Assembly (NCBI RefSeq): GCF_016862915.1
Contig: NZ_BONW01000016.1
Location: forward strand, 434,001-498,000
DNA: 64,000 nucleotides
Source: Plantactinospora endophytica
GTDB lineage: Bacteria > Actinomycetota > Actinomycetes > Mycobacteriales > Micromonosporaceae
Reading direction: 5' to 3'
The notes beneath the pieces are model-generated. The model saw only the letters and a program-made list of their open reading frames with translations. It searched no databases and was not told the origin of the DNA. Every line of letters begins with the position of its first letter. The stretch's first letter is position 1. Below are positions 45,062-53,598 of this stretch, piece after piece. The position numbers and the translations under genes were made by a program.

Positions 45062-45454
45062 TCAGCCCGGTCGACGGCCGGACTGCTCGGCCGAGGCGCG
45101 CAGCCGCTCGTCGAGCGCGTCGAGGTCGGCGACGAACCAGACGTGCTCGGCCTGGTTCGACTCGTGGACCAGGGCGCGCAGCGCCGAACTGGCGGCGAGG
45201 TGTCGGGAGATGTCGCCGAGCACGGCAAGCCGCAGCCGGTAGTTGACGAACTTCTGCATGACCTCGCCGGCGAACCGGGTACCGAGGGAGAAGAAGTCGT
45301 CGGCCAGTCGGCTCGCCGGCACCGCGACCACCTGGGCACCGAGGAACGCCGCGCCGATCAGGTCGAGCGCGTCCTGCACGGTGGCCACCGGCGGGCCGGC
45401 CGGATCGCAGACCAGTACCGTCACCCCGGCCCGCTCCTCGATCACGTCAGGCAT
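45062..45454 (-). CDS. DUF4180 protein
   Basis: The 130-aa cytoplasmic protein has the DUF4180 pattern, as I recall it: LDLIGAAFLGAQVVAVPASRL, then FFSLGTRFAGEVMQKFVNYR and a final FVADLDALDERL. Function unknown; it belongs to the STAS-like/DUF4325-type small-fold group by appearance (inference). AAGGAAA precedes the ATG at 45454, which overlaps the HTH gene end by 8 bp. Confidence 0.85.
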   Translation of the reverse strand: MPDVIEERAGVTVLVCDPAGPPVATVQDALDLIGAAFLGAQVVAVPASRLADDFFSLGTRFAGEVMQKFVNYRLRLAVLGDISRHLAASSALRALVHESNQAEHVWFVADLDALDERLRASAEQSGRRPG

Positions 45455-45902
45455 CGCCGATTTCCTTTCCGAGCAGGCTGTCGTCGCCGTCGAGTACGCC
45501 GTGCAGCAGGTGCAGCAGTTCGGCGGTGGCGGCGACGCCACCGATGATGACGACCTTCATCCGGCTTCGTTCCTCGTCGTGGAGGGTCTGCACCCGCAAC
45601 GGGTTCGCGGGGTCGTGGTTGGTGTTCGCGGCGGCCAGCAGGAGGGTGCCGAGCCGGTCGGCGCCGTGCCGATGGATGCCGTCGACCTGCACGATGCTCG
45701 ACACCTCCGCCGCCACGGGAACGTCGGGCCGGGCCGGGTCCGGCGTACCGGTCAGCGCGTCGAGATCGGCCCGGGCGACCCGGTACTGCTTGCCGATCCG
45801 TACCGCCCTGAGCCGGCCGGAGCGGATGTAGCCGCGCACGGTCCGGACATGCAGGCCGAGCCGGTCGGCGACCTGCTCGACCGAATACATGTCATTACCC
45901 AT
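45447..45902 (-). CDS. Excisionase/MerR-type HTH protein coupled to DUF4180
   Basis: The 151-aa protein begins with a helix-turn-helix of the excisionase class (MYSVEQVADRLGLHVRTVRG, then RIGKQYRVARADLDAL). A C-terminal domain of about 85 residues follows, with VDGIHRHGADRLGTLLLAA and a VVIIGGVAATAELLHLLHG helix. It probably regulates its own operon with the DUF4180 gene. The ATG at 45902 is 8 nt after a TAGGTT -10-like element, so it may be leaderless. A GTG two codons upstream is the alternative. Confidence 0.85.
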   Translation of the reverse strand: MGNDMYSVEQVADRLGLHVRTVRGYIRSGRLRAVRIGKQYRVARADLDALTGTPDPARPDVPVAAEVSSIVQVDGIHRHGADRLGTLLLAAANTNHDPANPLRVQTLHDEERSRMKVVIIGGVAATAELLHLLHGVLDGDDSLLGKEIGDA

Positions 45903-46063
45903 CAGCACCTAACCTACCCCGAACAGGGGACTGATAGGGAAGTTTATTGCCGGCGTCACTCCGTGCGGCGACGACCTCTCGGTGAACAGCGTCGTCTCCG
46001 TGACCAGCGTCCCGGCGACGTGCCGGGCCGGGAAACGGGCAGGTGGCCCCTGTCGAAGCTGGC

Positions 46064-47086
46064 TCAGTCCCGCCGGGACGGCAGGTCGAACGAGGCGACC
46101 GCTCCGCCGTGCAGGCTGCCGAGCCAGACGGTGTCGCCGTGTCGGCGTACCCCGGTGACCATCGAGAAGCCCGGCACGGTGGCCTGGAAGTCGTACCGGA
46201 CCTGGCCGTCGGCGTCCACGGCCTGCACCCAGGCGGTGTTCGCCGGCTTGGGTTGCAGCAGGTCCGGCAGTGCCCAGACCGCCCGGCGCACGGCCGGATG
46301 CCACGGCGAGACCCGGTCCAGCAGCGCGTTCCGGGGCGACCCCATCGCGATCCAGAGCAGCCCGGCGTCGTCGCGGGCGAGGTTGTCCGGAAAGGCCGGC
46401 AGGTTCTCCGCCAACCGGTCCACCTCGCCGGTACGCGGCCCGCTGCGCCACACCCGGGTCAACCGGTACGCCCCGGTCTCGGCCACCACCACGTACGACT
46501 CGTCGGCGGCCAGTGCCACCCCGTTGGCGAACTGCAACCCGGTCAGTACCTCCTCGGTGTGCCCGTCCGGGTGCCACCGGAGCAGGCGGCCGGTGCCGGA
46601 GTGTTCCAGCAGGTCCGCCTTCCAGTACGGCAACTCGAAGCGCTGCGACGAGTCGCTGAACCAGATCGAGCCGTCGGCGCCCACCGCCGCGTTGTTGCAC
46701 AGTCGCAGCGGCGCCGACCCGACCGGGGTGCCAGCGGCCACCAGCGTCCGCACCCGGGACGCGTCGGGCTCGACCCGGAGCAGCCCGCGTACGGCGTCGC
46801 AGACCACCAGGTGGTCGTCCCGGTCCACCTCGATGCCGAGCGGCCGGCCGCCGGTCTCGGCGACCACCTGCGGGTGCGTCCCGTCCGCCGACAGTCGCAC
46901 CAGCCGGCCGTCGGCGAGCCCGGTGTAGGGCCGGCCGGCGGAGTCGATCGCCACGTCCTCGGGCCCCGGGCCGGGCACGGCGTGCCGGAGGACCGGGGGC
47001 ATCGGGTCGGCGCCGTGGCCCTGGCGGGACCGGGCCGGTGCCTGCGGCGGTCGCCACACGACGGGATCGATCCGTGGTCTGGCCAT
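46064..47086 (-). CDS. SMP-30/strictosidine-synthase-like beta-propeller protein
   Basis: The 340-aa protein has repeated propeller blades: GPEDVAIDSAGRPYTGLADG, GRPLGIEVDRDDHLVVCDAV, LRLCNNAAVGADGSIWFSDS and GLQFANGVALAADESYVVVAE. These match strictosidine-synthase/SMP-30 gluconolactonases. The conserved NDV/NN-type metal residues are visible in the CNNAAV segment. There is no clear signal peptide. It probably hydrolyses a lactone or similar small molecule. It is divergent from the ArsR operon, whose promoter lies in the shared 132-bp gap. Confidence 0.85.
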   Translation of the reverse strand: MARPRIDPVVWRPPQAPARSRQGHGADPMPPVLRHAVPGPGPEDVAIDSAGRPYTGLADGRLVRLSADGTHPQVVAETGGRPLGIEVDRDDHLVVCDAVRGLLRVEPDASRVRTLVAAGTPVGSAPLRLCNNAAVGADGSIWFSDSSQRFELPYWKADLLEHSGTGRLLRWHPDGHTEEVLTGLQFANGVALAADESYVVVAETGAYRLTRVWRSGPRTGEVDRLAENLPAFPDNLARDDAGLLWIAMGSPRNALLDRVSPWHPAVRRAVWALPDLLQPKPANTAWVQAVDADGQVRYDFQATVPGFSMVTGVRRHGDTVWLGSLHGGAVASFDLPSRRD

Positions 47087-47153
47087 GTCCCATGGTATCC
47101 GTCCGGAAGGTCGTGACCCGGTTCGTCCATGCTGGACGCACCGGTGGGTCGGC

Positions 47154-47196
47154 TTGACGGTGTCGACCGACCGACGATATAAACCACATGGTTATA
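47154..47196 (+). promoter_or_regulatory. ArsR operon promoter with palindromic operator over the -10
   Basis: TTGACG (47154-47159), an 18-bp spacer and TATAAA (47178-47183) are close to consensus. The interrupted palindrome TATAA(A)CCA-CA-TGGTTATA (47178-47196) covers the -10 and start site, as expected for autorepression by the ArsR protein encoded at 47219. Confidence 0.75.
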
Positions 47197-47218
47197 GAAC
47201 TGAGGGGTTACCAAAGAG

Positions 47219-47575
47219 ATGCCTGCTGACCTGCTCGACGCGACCTTCGCGGCCCTGGCCGACCCGACCCGCCGGGCGATCCTCGCCCGGCTGACCGTCG
47301 GCGAGGCCACCGTGACCGAGCTGGCCGCGCCGTTCCGGATGAGCCAGCCCGCCGTCTCCAAGCACCTCAAGGTGCTGGAGCGGGCCGGGCTGATCTCCCG
47401 GGGTCGGGACGCGCAACGCCGGCCCTGCCGGCTGGAGGCGCAACCCCTCAAGGCCGCCCTGGACTGGCTGGAGAACTACCGCGCCTACTGGGCGGAGAGC
47501 TACCAGCGACTCGACGGGCTGCTCGCCGAACTCCAGGCCGAGGGCGACGAGGGCCGGACCGGGGAACGGCGATGA
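47219..47575 (+). CDS. ArsR-family repressor
   Basis: The 118-aa winged-helix protein has the family opening FAALADPTRRAILARL and recognition helix MSQPAVSKHLKVLERAGLIS. It lacks the CVC metal site, so it is of the SdpR/non-metal type usually paired with an SRPBCC gene. A GAGGGG ribosome site lies upstream. The stop overlaps the SRPBCC gene as ATGA. It probably represses its own promoter through the palindrome at 47178. Confidence 0.94.
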   Translation: MPADLLDATFAALADPTRRAILARLTVGEATVTELAAPFRMSQPAVSKHLKVLERAGLISRGRDAQRRPCRLEAQPLKAALDWLENYRAYWAESYQRLDGLLAELQAEGDEGRTGERR

Positions 47576-48060
47576 GCGGCCGGGAGCTGACCGTGACCAC
47601 CCCGTCGGACCGGGAGATCGTGCTGACCCGGGCCTTCAACGCCCCGGCCGGGTTGGTCTTCGACGCGCTGACCCGCCCCGAGCTGCTCCGCCGCTGGTTC
47701 GGAGCACAGGGCTGGCAACTCGTCGAATGCGAGACGGACCTGCGGGTCGGTGGCGCCTGGCGGTTCGTCTCCCAGGGCCCCGGCGGCGCCGAGCAGGCGC
47801 ACGGTGGGACGTACCAGGTGATCCAGCCGCCCCGGCAGCTCGTCTACACCGAGCGGTACGACGACCAGTCGTACCCCGGCGACACCCTGATCAGTCACCG
47901 GCTCGTCGAGCACGCCGGAGTCACCACCCTGACCAGCACGATCCGGTACGCCACCCCGGAGGGCCGGGACCGGGTGCTCCGCTATCCGATGCGGCGGGGC
48001 GTGACCCAGGGCTACCGCCGGCTGGACGAACTGCTCGTGGAGCTGGCCGACGCCCGCTGA
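47572..48060 (+). CDS. SRPBCC/AHSA1-domain protein
   Basis: The 162-aa protein has the AHSA1 START-like pattern: VLTRAFNAPAGLVFDALTRP, LLRRWFGAQGW, VGGAWRFVSQGP and a late GVTQGYRRLDELL helix. These cavity proteins bind hydrophobic ligands. Pairing with an ArsR regulator is very common in actinobacteria. It is translationally coupled to the regulator and followed by a VOC protein 70 bp downstream, probably in the same operon. Confidence 0.93.
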   Translation: MSGRELTVTTPSDREIVLTRAFNAPAGLVFDALTRPELLRRWFGAQGWQLVECETDLRVGGAWRFVSQGPGGAEQAHGGTYQVIQPPRQLVYTERYDDQSYPGDTLISHRLVEHAGVTTLTSTIRYATPEGRDRVLRYPMRRGVTQGYRRLDELLVELADAR

Positions 48061-48130
48061 GAACCCGTTCGACCCGACGCCGCGCAGGGCGGTACCGGGA
48101 CACCGATGTCGAAACAGAGAGGCAGTCACC

Positions 48131-48541
48131 GTGAACTGGACCCTGGAAGTGGTGGTCGTCCCGGTCTCCGACGTGGACCGGGCGAAGACCTTCTACGCAG
48201 ACCAGCTCGGCTTCCACGTCGACCACGACACCCGGATCAACGACGAGGTACGCATCGTCCAACTCACCCCGCCGGGTTCGGGCTGCTCGGTGGTGATCGG
48301 CACCGGGGTCGTCCGGGACCTGCCGCCGCCCGGGTCGCTGCGCGGCCTGCAACTCGTCGTCGCCGACCTGGTCAAGGCCCGCGACCAACTCGTCGAGCGG
48401 GGCGTCGACGTCAGCGAGATCCAGGTGCTGGGCGAGAATCCGTCGCCGACCGGGGAGCCGTTGGACAACGTCGGATTCGTCTTCTTCAACGACCCGGACG
48501 GCAACGGCTGGGCGGTGCAGCAGATCTCGGCCCGGGGGTAG
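48131..48541 (+). CDS. VOC-superfamily (glyoxalase-like) protein
   Basis: The 136-aa protein has one bleomycin-resistance/dioxygenase fold unit: VPVSDVDRAKTFYADQLGF, then a central GLQLVVADLVKARDQL and the final FNDPDGNGWAVQQI. Members bind metals or drugs. This compact form often accompanies ArsR/SRPBCC genes. The GTG start has GAGAGG upstream. Confidence 0.92.
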   Translation: MNWTLEVVVVPVSDVDRAKTFYADQLGFHVDHDTRINDEVRIVQLTPPGSGCSVVIGTGVVRDLPPPGSLRGLQLVVADLVKARDQLVERGVDVSEIQVLGENPSPTGEPLDNVGFVFFNDPDGNGWAVQQISARG

Positions 48542-48723
48542 CGGTGCGTTGACCTTCTGGGCCTGACCGCCCAACGCGGTGACCGCGCCGGTGCAGGCCG
48601 GCCCCCGGCCGAGGGCTGCTGGCAGCGGCGGGCGAGGGCGAGGGCCGGCCGGCGTGGCCCGCCGGGAGGGACGGCGAGAGGGGGGGAGCCGAGAGGTCGT
48701 GGCAGCGAACGGATGTTCCCCGT

Positions 48724-49926
48724 TCAGCCGAGCAGGGCGAGGAGCGCCAGCCCGACCAGGATGGCCGGGATGGTGGTGATCACGGTTGCCGTCGCGGCGG
48801 CCCGGCGGCGCAGTGCCGCCAGCGGGATCAGGGCGTCCCCGTCCTGGCTGATCGCGTTCGCCACCAGTGTCGTCACTGGCAGGCCGCCGCTGACGAAGAT
48901 GCCGGTGAAGACGATCTGTACGGCGCAGCCGGGTACGAGTCCGATCAGCGCGCCGACGAGTACCCCGGCCGCTCCGGCGAGCGCCAGTTGGGAGCCGTCG
49001 AAGCCGGTGGTGCTGCTGAGCACCTGCCAGCCGAGGTAGGCGACCGCGACCCAGACGGTGATGAACGAGGCTTCGTGCGCGCTGTGCCGCATCGCCTCCC
49101 GCCGGCTGGCCGGGGTGGCGGTGGCGACCGTGTCGTCGGCGAACCGACCCTTTCCGGCGGCGAAGATGAGCAGCGCGACCAGCGTTCCGCAGCAGCCGAG
49201 CGCGAGGTACGGGTCGATTCCGCCGAGCGCGCCGGTGAGGCGTTGCGGGTCGACGGCGTGGAACACGACCGGTACCGACACCAGGAAGGCCGGCGTGGAG
49301 AGGCCCCAGAAGGCCAGGGACATCCGGGCGGAGCGTCCGGGGGCCGCGTCCGGGGCCGTCGGCACGGCCAGCGTCGCCGACACCGGGTGGTTGCCGAGCG
49401 GCTCCGGTCGGCTGTCGGCACCACCCGGGGCAACGGGGCACGGTTGCCTGGCTCCGGTCGGCAGGCTCGCGCTGGGCACCGGGGTCTCGGCACGCCGCCA
49501 CGCCGATCGCCACGTCCGGCCCGCTACGGCGTTGGCCGGGTCTATGCCGAGCAGGTCGACGGCGTACCCGGTGGCCAGCCCGACGGTGAAGAGCAGTGCG
49601 TGGATCTTGAGCGCGAATTCGGGGTTCGCGGCGATGACGACCCAGGACGAGTCGCCCATGGTCGCCGCGAGGGCGGCCACGACCGTCCCGAAGGAGACCT
49701 TTCCGCGCGCGTACAGCGGCATGAGGATGATCGCCCCGCCGCAGCCGGGGCTGACGCCGAGGAGCGCGCCGACCAGCGGGCCGAGCCGGGGCCGGCGGGT
49801 GAGCCCGTCGGTGACCCGGTCGCCGTACCGCCAGCGCAGCCAGCCGAAGAGCGCGACCATGACGGCGACGTAGACCCCGACCTGCATGAACGCGTCCGCC
49901 AACGGACGAACCAGCAATTCGATCAT
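48724..49926 (-). CDS. Putative manganese/heavy-metal transporter (ArsP_2/DUF2899-like)
   Basis: The 400-aa membrane protein has about ten helices in two inverted halves. Each half carries an equivalent metal-site-like motif: VSPGCGGAIILMP in the first, with MGDSSWVVIAA, and VPGCAVQIVFTGIF in the second, with SQDGDALIPL. This matches the family annotated as putative manganese transporter or 10TM heavy-metal exporter. A hydrophilic loop (about 135-200) links the halves. GGAGGAC precedes the ATG. It lies 109 bp downstream of the manganese catalase gene on the same strand, which supports a manganese role. Confidence 0.85.
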   Translation of the reverse strand: MIELLVRPLADAFMQVGVYVAVMVALFGWLRWRYGDRVTDGLTRRPRLGPLVGALLGVSPGCGGAIILMPLYARGKVSFGTVVAALAATMGDSSWVVIAANPEFALKIHALLFTVGLATGYAVDLLGIDPANAVAGRTWRSAWRRAETPVPSASLPTGARQPCPVAPGGADSRPEPLGNHPVSATLAVPTAPDAAPGRSARMSLAFWGLSTPAFLVSVPVVFHAVDPQRLTGALGGIDPYLALGCCGTLVALLIFAAGKGRFADDTVATATPASRREAMRHSAHEASFITVWVAVAYLGWQVLSSTTGFDGSQLALAGAAGVLVGALIGLVPGCAVQIVFTGIFVSGGLPVTTLVANAISQDGDALIPLAALRRRAAATATVITTIPAILVGLALLALLG

Positions 49927-50035
49927 GTACTCGTCCTCCGGGTTGGCCCGTGCCGGTCCGGCACCGTGAGGACGGACCGACGTGGCGGGACTGGACAGGC
50001 GTGGTGGGACTGGACAGGGCAGTCGGTTACCGCCG

Positions 50036-50869
50036 TCAGGCGTCGGGCGGCGGTGTGCCGTGCAGGCGCGGATCGCCCGGTGGCAGTTCGGGCGCGGGCG
50101 CGTACGGCGTCGGGCTCGCCTGGTAGTTGAACTGACCCTTGCCGTCGGGGCTCGGGCCAGCGGCCCACCGTCCCTCGGCGGCCTCCTCCCCGGCGGAGAA
50201 GTTGAGGTACTGGTACGCGAACCTGTTCTCCTGCTCGGCGTCGGGGAACGCCTCCGGGACCGGCATCTCCTCGATGCCGTCCTCCTTGAGCTGCTCGATC
50301 GCGGCGAGCCACATGTTCTGGTGCATGGTGTCCCGGGCCAGCAGGAACCGCAGCATCTGCTTGACGCCGGGATCGTCGGTCATGTGGAACAGCCGGGCGA
50401 CCTGGAGCCGCCCCTGTGCCTCGGCGGTGACGTTGAGGTGGAAGTCGGCGAGCAGGTTGCCGCTGGCGGTGATGAAGGAGCCGTTCCACGGCACCCCGTT
50501 GCTGTCGACCGGCAGTGGACCGCCGCCGGAGTGGATGAAGTGCGCCGGGTTCGAGCCGGAGTAGATCGCCGTGAGCATCGGGTTGTCCTCGGCCGCCGCC
50601 TCCTGGAGGGACAGCGGGGCACTGTCCAGCAGCCGGGCGATCATGGTGCAGATCATCTCGACGTGCCCCATCTCCTCGGTGCCGACGTCGAGCAGCAGGT
50701 CCTTGTACTTGCCGGGCAGGCGGCAGCTCCAGCCCTGGAAGAGGTACTGGGTGGCGACCGTCATCTCGCCCCACTTGCCGCCGAGCACCTCCTGGAGGCG
50801 TCGGGCGAAGGCGGCGTCGGGAGCATCCGGCTTGGCTTCGAACTGAAGGTCCTTGACGTGACTGAACAC
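50036..50869 (-). CDS. Manganese catalase
   Basis: The 277-aa four-helix-bundle enzyme decomposes hydrogen peroxide at a dimanganese site. Ligand motifs are visible: the Glu in WGEMTVATQYLFQGW, Glu and His in DVGTEEMGHVEM, Glu in NVTAEAQGRLQVARLFH, and His in LLARDTMHQNMW. The GTG at 50869 with GGAGG upstream gives MFSHVKDLQFEAKPD, as in relatives; a longer frame upstream reads through tandem repeats and is rejected. The following transporter gene probably handles its metal. Confidence 0.95.
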   Translation of the reverse strand: MFSHVKDLQFEAKPDAPDAAFARRLQEVLGGKWGEMTVATQYLFQGWSCRLPGKYKDLLLDVGTEEMGHVEMICTMIARLLDSAPLSLQEAAAEDNPMLTAIYSGSNPAHFIHSGGGPLPVDSNGVPWNGSFITASGNLLADFHLNVTAEAQGRLQVARLFHMTDDPGVKQMLRFLLARDTMHQNMWLAAIEQLKEDGIEEMPVPEAFPDAEQENRFAYQYLNFSAGEEAAEGRWAAGPSPDGKGQFNYQASPTPYAPAPELPPGDPRLHGTPPPDA

Positions 50870-50961
50870 GACGCCTCCTGACGGAAGTGGAAATCCGTGC
50901 CCGGCTACCCGTCCTGCTGGCCCGCCGGGGTCAGCAGGCGGCCCCGACGGGTCAGCCGGCG

Positions 50962-51096
50962 TCCCTCGACGTCCGGGGCTGGTCCGTGTCCCTCGACGTC
51001 TGGGGCTGGTCCGTGTTCCTCGACGTCTGGGGCTGGTCCGTGTTTCTCGCCGTCCGGGGCCGGTCTGTGTCCCTCGACGTCTGGGGCCAGGTCGCC
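50962..51096. repeat. Five tandem 27-bp repeats in the catalase/kinase divergent gap
   Basis: Units start at 50962, 50989, 51016, 51043 and 51070, each close to TCCCTCGACGTCTGGGGC plus TGGTCCGTG. The unit is a multiple of three, so frames stay open on both strands by construction. The array lies between the divergent start codons of the manganese catalase and the fructosamine-kinase-like gene, where their promoters should be. Confidence 0.93.
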
Positions 51097-51184
51097 GCAC
51101 CCGGAGGTCGTTCCTGCGGCGATGATCGACTGCCGGTCACATAAGATCCTGCGCGAACAAGCACCGGACGAGGAGGAGCCTGTC

Positions 51185-52069
51185 GTGCCGCACTCGACGA
51201 CGTTCCTGCTGGAGTGCCTGCTCCGGGCGGGGATGCGCGATGTCGTCACGGTGGAGCCGGCGACGGGCGGAGTCGCCGCGCTCGCCGGGATAGCCACCCG
51301 CCGCGACGCGCCGTCGGTGTTCGTCAAGGCGTTCGTCGAGGCGCCGGCCGACGACGTCTTCGTCGCGGAGGCCGAAGGGCTGGCCGCCCTGCGCGAGCTC
51401 GGCGGCGTGACGACACCCGAGGTGATCCTGGCCGGCCCGGAACTGCTGGTGTTGTCGGTACTGCGACCGAGGCCGGGTGGCGAGACCTTCTGGGAGCGGT
51501 TCGCGCACATGCTCGCCGGCCTGCACACGAGCACGACCCACCCTCGCTTCGGATGGCACCGCGACAACTGGCTCGGCCGCCGCCGGCAGTTCAACACCTG
51601 GGACGACGACGGCTTTACCTTCTTCGCGCAGCACCGGCTGCTTCGGTGGCTGGGAGAGCCCCGCGTCGAGGCGGCACTCGACTCCGCAGACCGGGCGGCA
51701 CTGGAGCGCCTGTGTCATCGGCTGCCCGACCTGCTGCCGGACCGGCCGGCCTGCCTGACGCACGGCGACCTGTGGGCACAGAACATCCTGGCCAGTACGG
51801 ACGGGCAGCCCGCGCTGATCGATCCGGCGGTGTCCTACCTGTGGGCCGAGGTCGACCTCGCCCACGTCTGGTCCACCTCACCACCGCCCGAGGCGCAACG
51901 GTTCTTCGACGTTTACGCGGAGCTGACCTCACTGGACAGCGGCTGGCAGACCCGCATGCCGATTCTCCAACTGCGACAACACCTCGCCGTGCTGGCCCAG
52001 TTCGACGACGACTGGGGCGCGGCCGACCAGATCCGTGCCACCCTTGCGCCATTCCGGACGCGAACCTGA
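51185..52069 (+). CDS. Fructosamine kinase-family/aminoglycoside phosphotransferase-like protein
   Basis: The 294-aa protein kinase-fold enzyme has the catalytic loop LTHGDLWAQNILA, the metal Asp in ALIDPAVSYLW (DP form typical of fructosamine kinases) and FGWHRDNWLG near the middle. Fructosamine kinases phosphorylate sugars on glycated amines, initiating repair. The GTG at 51185 follows GGAGGAGCC and gives a family-length product. An earlier ATG in frame lies in the region after the tandem repeats and has no ribosome site. Confidence 0.87.
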   Translation: MPHSTTFLLECLLRAGMRDVVTVEPATGGVAALAGIATRRDAPSVFVKAFVEAPADDVFVAEAEGLAALRELGGVTTPEVILAGPELLVLSVLRPRPGGETFWERFAHMLAGLHTSTTHPRFGWHRDNWLGRRRQFNTWDDDGFTFFAQHRLLRWLGEPRVEAALDSADRAALERLCHRLPDLLPDRPACLTHGDLWAQNILASTDGQPALIDPAVSYLWAEVDLAHVWSTSPPPEAQRFFDVYAELTSLDSGWQTRMPILQLRQHLAVLAQFDDDWGAADQIRATLAPFRTRT

Positions 52070-52259
52070 GCCCGAGGCGCCACGGTTGACCGGGGCTACC
52101 GAACGGACGTTGGGCCGTTGCGGGTGAGGCGCGGCAAGCCGGCTATGCGATCTAGCATCGGCGCCAGGGCTATGTGACGGTCGCGGCGAACGGTCGCTGG
52201 TCGGCGTCAGCCAGCCAGCCGTTTCCGTACCGGCGGCAGCACGAACGGAGAGCAGAACG

Positions 52260-53420
52260 GTGACCGAGGAGATGACTCCGTACCGGATCGACGTTCCGGA
52301 GGCCGAGCTGGTGGAACTGCGGCGGCGGTTGGCCGCGACCCGCTGGCCGGAGCCGGAGACCGTGCCGGACTGGTCCCAGGGAGTGCCGATCCGGTACCTG
52401 CGGGAGCTGTGCCGGTACTGGGCGGAGGAGTACGACTGGCGGGTCACCGAGGCGCGGCTGAACGCCCTGCCGCAGTACCGGACGGTGATCGACGGGCTCG
52501 GCATCCACGTCGTGCACGTGCCCTCGCCGCACCCCGAGGCGTTACCGCTGGTCCTCACCAACGGCTGGCCGGGTTCACTCGCCGAATACCTCAAGGTGGT
52601 CGGCCCGTTGACCGATCCGGTGCGGTACGGCGGTGACGCGGCGGACGCCTTTCACCTCGTACTGCCGACCCTGCCGGGGTACGGGTTCAGCGACAAGCCG
52701 ACCGGCCCCGGTTGGGGAGTGTCACGGATCGCCGGTGCCTGGGCCGAACTGATGGCCCGGCTCGGCTACCGGCGGTACGGCGCGCACGGGACCGACTGGG
52801 GCAACAGCATCACCACCGCCGTCGGCCAGCAGGATCCGGAACACGTCGTCGGGATCCACCCCGTACCGCCGATCGCGGCCCCGGACCCGGCCACCTTCGA
52901 CACTCTCACCCAGGTCGAGCGGGAGAGCCTGGCGGCGCTGCGCGACGCGCAGGATCGGGAATCCGGCTACTCGGCAGAGCAGGCGACCAAACCGCAGACG
53001 ATCGGCTACGCCCTGGTCGACTCGCCCGCCGCGCTCTGTGGCTGGATCGCCGAAAAGTACTGGTCGTGGACCGACCACGATGGTGACCTGACGACCGTGG
53101 TCAGCATGGACGAACTCCTCGACGCGGTCATGCTCTACTGGCTGCCCGCCACCGGTGCCTCTGCCGCCCGCCTCTACTGGGAGAGCTTCGAACAGGTCGC
53201 CGAATGGTTCCGGTCGGCCACGACGGACACCGTGACCGTGCCCACCGGGTGCTCCGTCTTCCCGAGGGACGTACCGCGCCCGTCGCGTCGCTGGGCGGCC
53301 CGCCGGTACACCGACATCCGGTACTGGAACGAACTCGACCGGGGCGGTCATTTCCCCGCCCTCGAACAGCCCGACACCTTCGTCCGTGAGCTACGGGCAT
53401 TCTTCCGGCTGGTCCGCTGA
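52260..53420 (+). CDS. Epoxide hydrolase (microsomal-type, EHN domain)
   Basis: The 386-aa alpha/beta hydrolase starts with the EHN lid domain: LRRRLAATRWPEPETVPDWS, then YDWRVTEARLNALPQY. The nucleophile Asp lies in HGTDWGNSI, the oxyanion-hole loop is NGWPGS (Asn replaces the usual His of HGWPGS) and the catalytic His is in GGHFPALEQP. A GSGF-like lid segment LPGYGFSDKP is present. It opens epoxides to diols; the natural substrate is unknown. Confidence 0.9.
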   Translation: MTEEMTPYRIDVPEAELVELRRRLAATRWPEPETVPDWSQGVPIRYLRELCRYWAEEYDWRVTEARLNALPQYRTVIDGLGIHVVHVPSPHPEALPLVLTNGWPGSLAEYLKVVGPLTDPVRYGGDAADAFHLVLPTLPGYGFSDKPTGPGWGVSRIAGAWAELMARLGYRRYGAHGTDWGNSITTAVGQQDPEHVVGIHPVPPIAAPDPATFDTLTQVERESLAALRDAQDRESGYSAEQATKPQTIGYALVDSPAALCGWIAEKYWSWTDHDGDLTTVVSMDELLDAVMLYWLPATGASAARLYWESFEQVAEWFRSATTDTVTVPTGCSVFPRDVPRPSRRWAARRYTDIRYWNELDRGGHFPALEQPDTFVRELRAFFRLVR

Positions 53421-53598
53421 AGGAACAGCCGCACCCGAAAGACCGTCCACCCGACGGCTGCTACGCGCCCGCCACGGTCGGGCGCACATCTCCCTGTTGC
53501 GGTCGGACCGCAGTCTTCATGGCGTACCCCCACACTCTTCTGGCTTGCTGTAAACAATTCAGCCTAATTTGACCGTTGTTTTGCAACATACTTCGTGC

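Noticed and set aside
49927-50035. Manganese riboswitch (yybP-ykoY) upstream of the metal transporter
   Set aside because: The 109-bp gap shows none of the conserved riboswitch core that I could recognise.
50036-51100. Extended manganese catalase reading through the 27-bp repeats
   Set aside because: The extension is Arg/Thr repeat sequence. The GTG at 50869 has an ideal GGAGG and matches the family N-terminus.
50887-51144. Small protein with repeated SLDVWGWSV units
   Set aside because: The frame is open only because the 27-bp repeat is divisible by three. It lacks a ribosome site and conserved domain.
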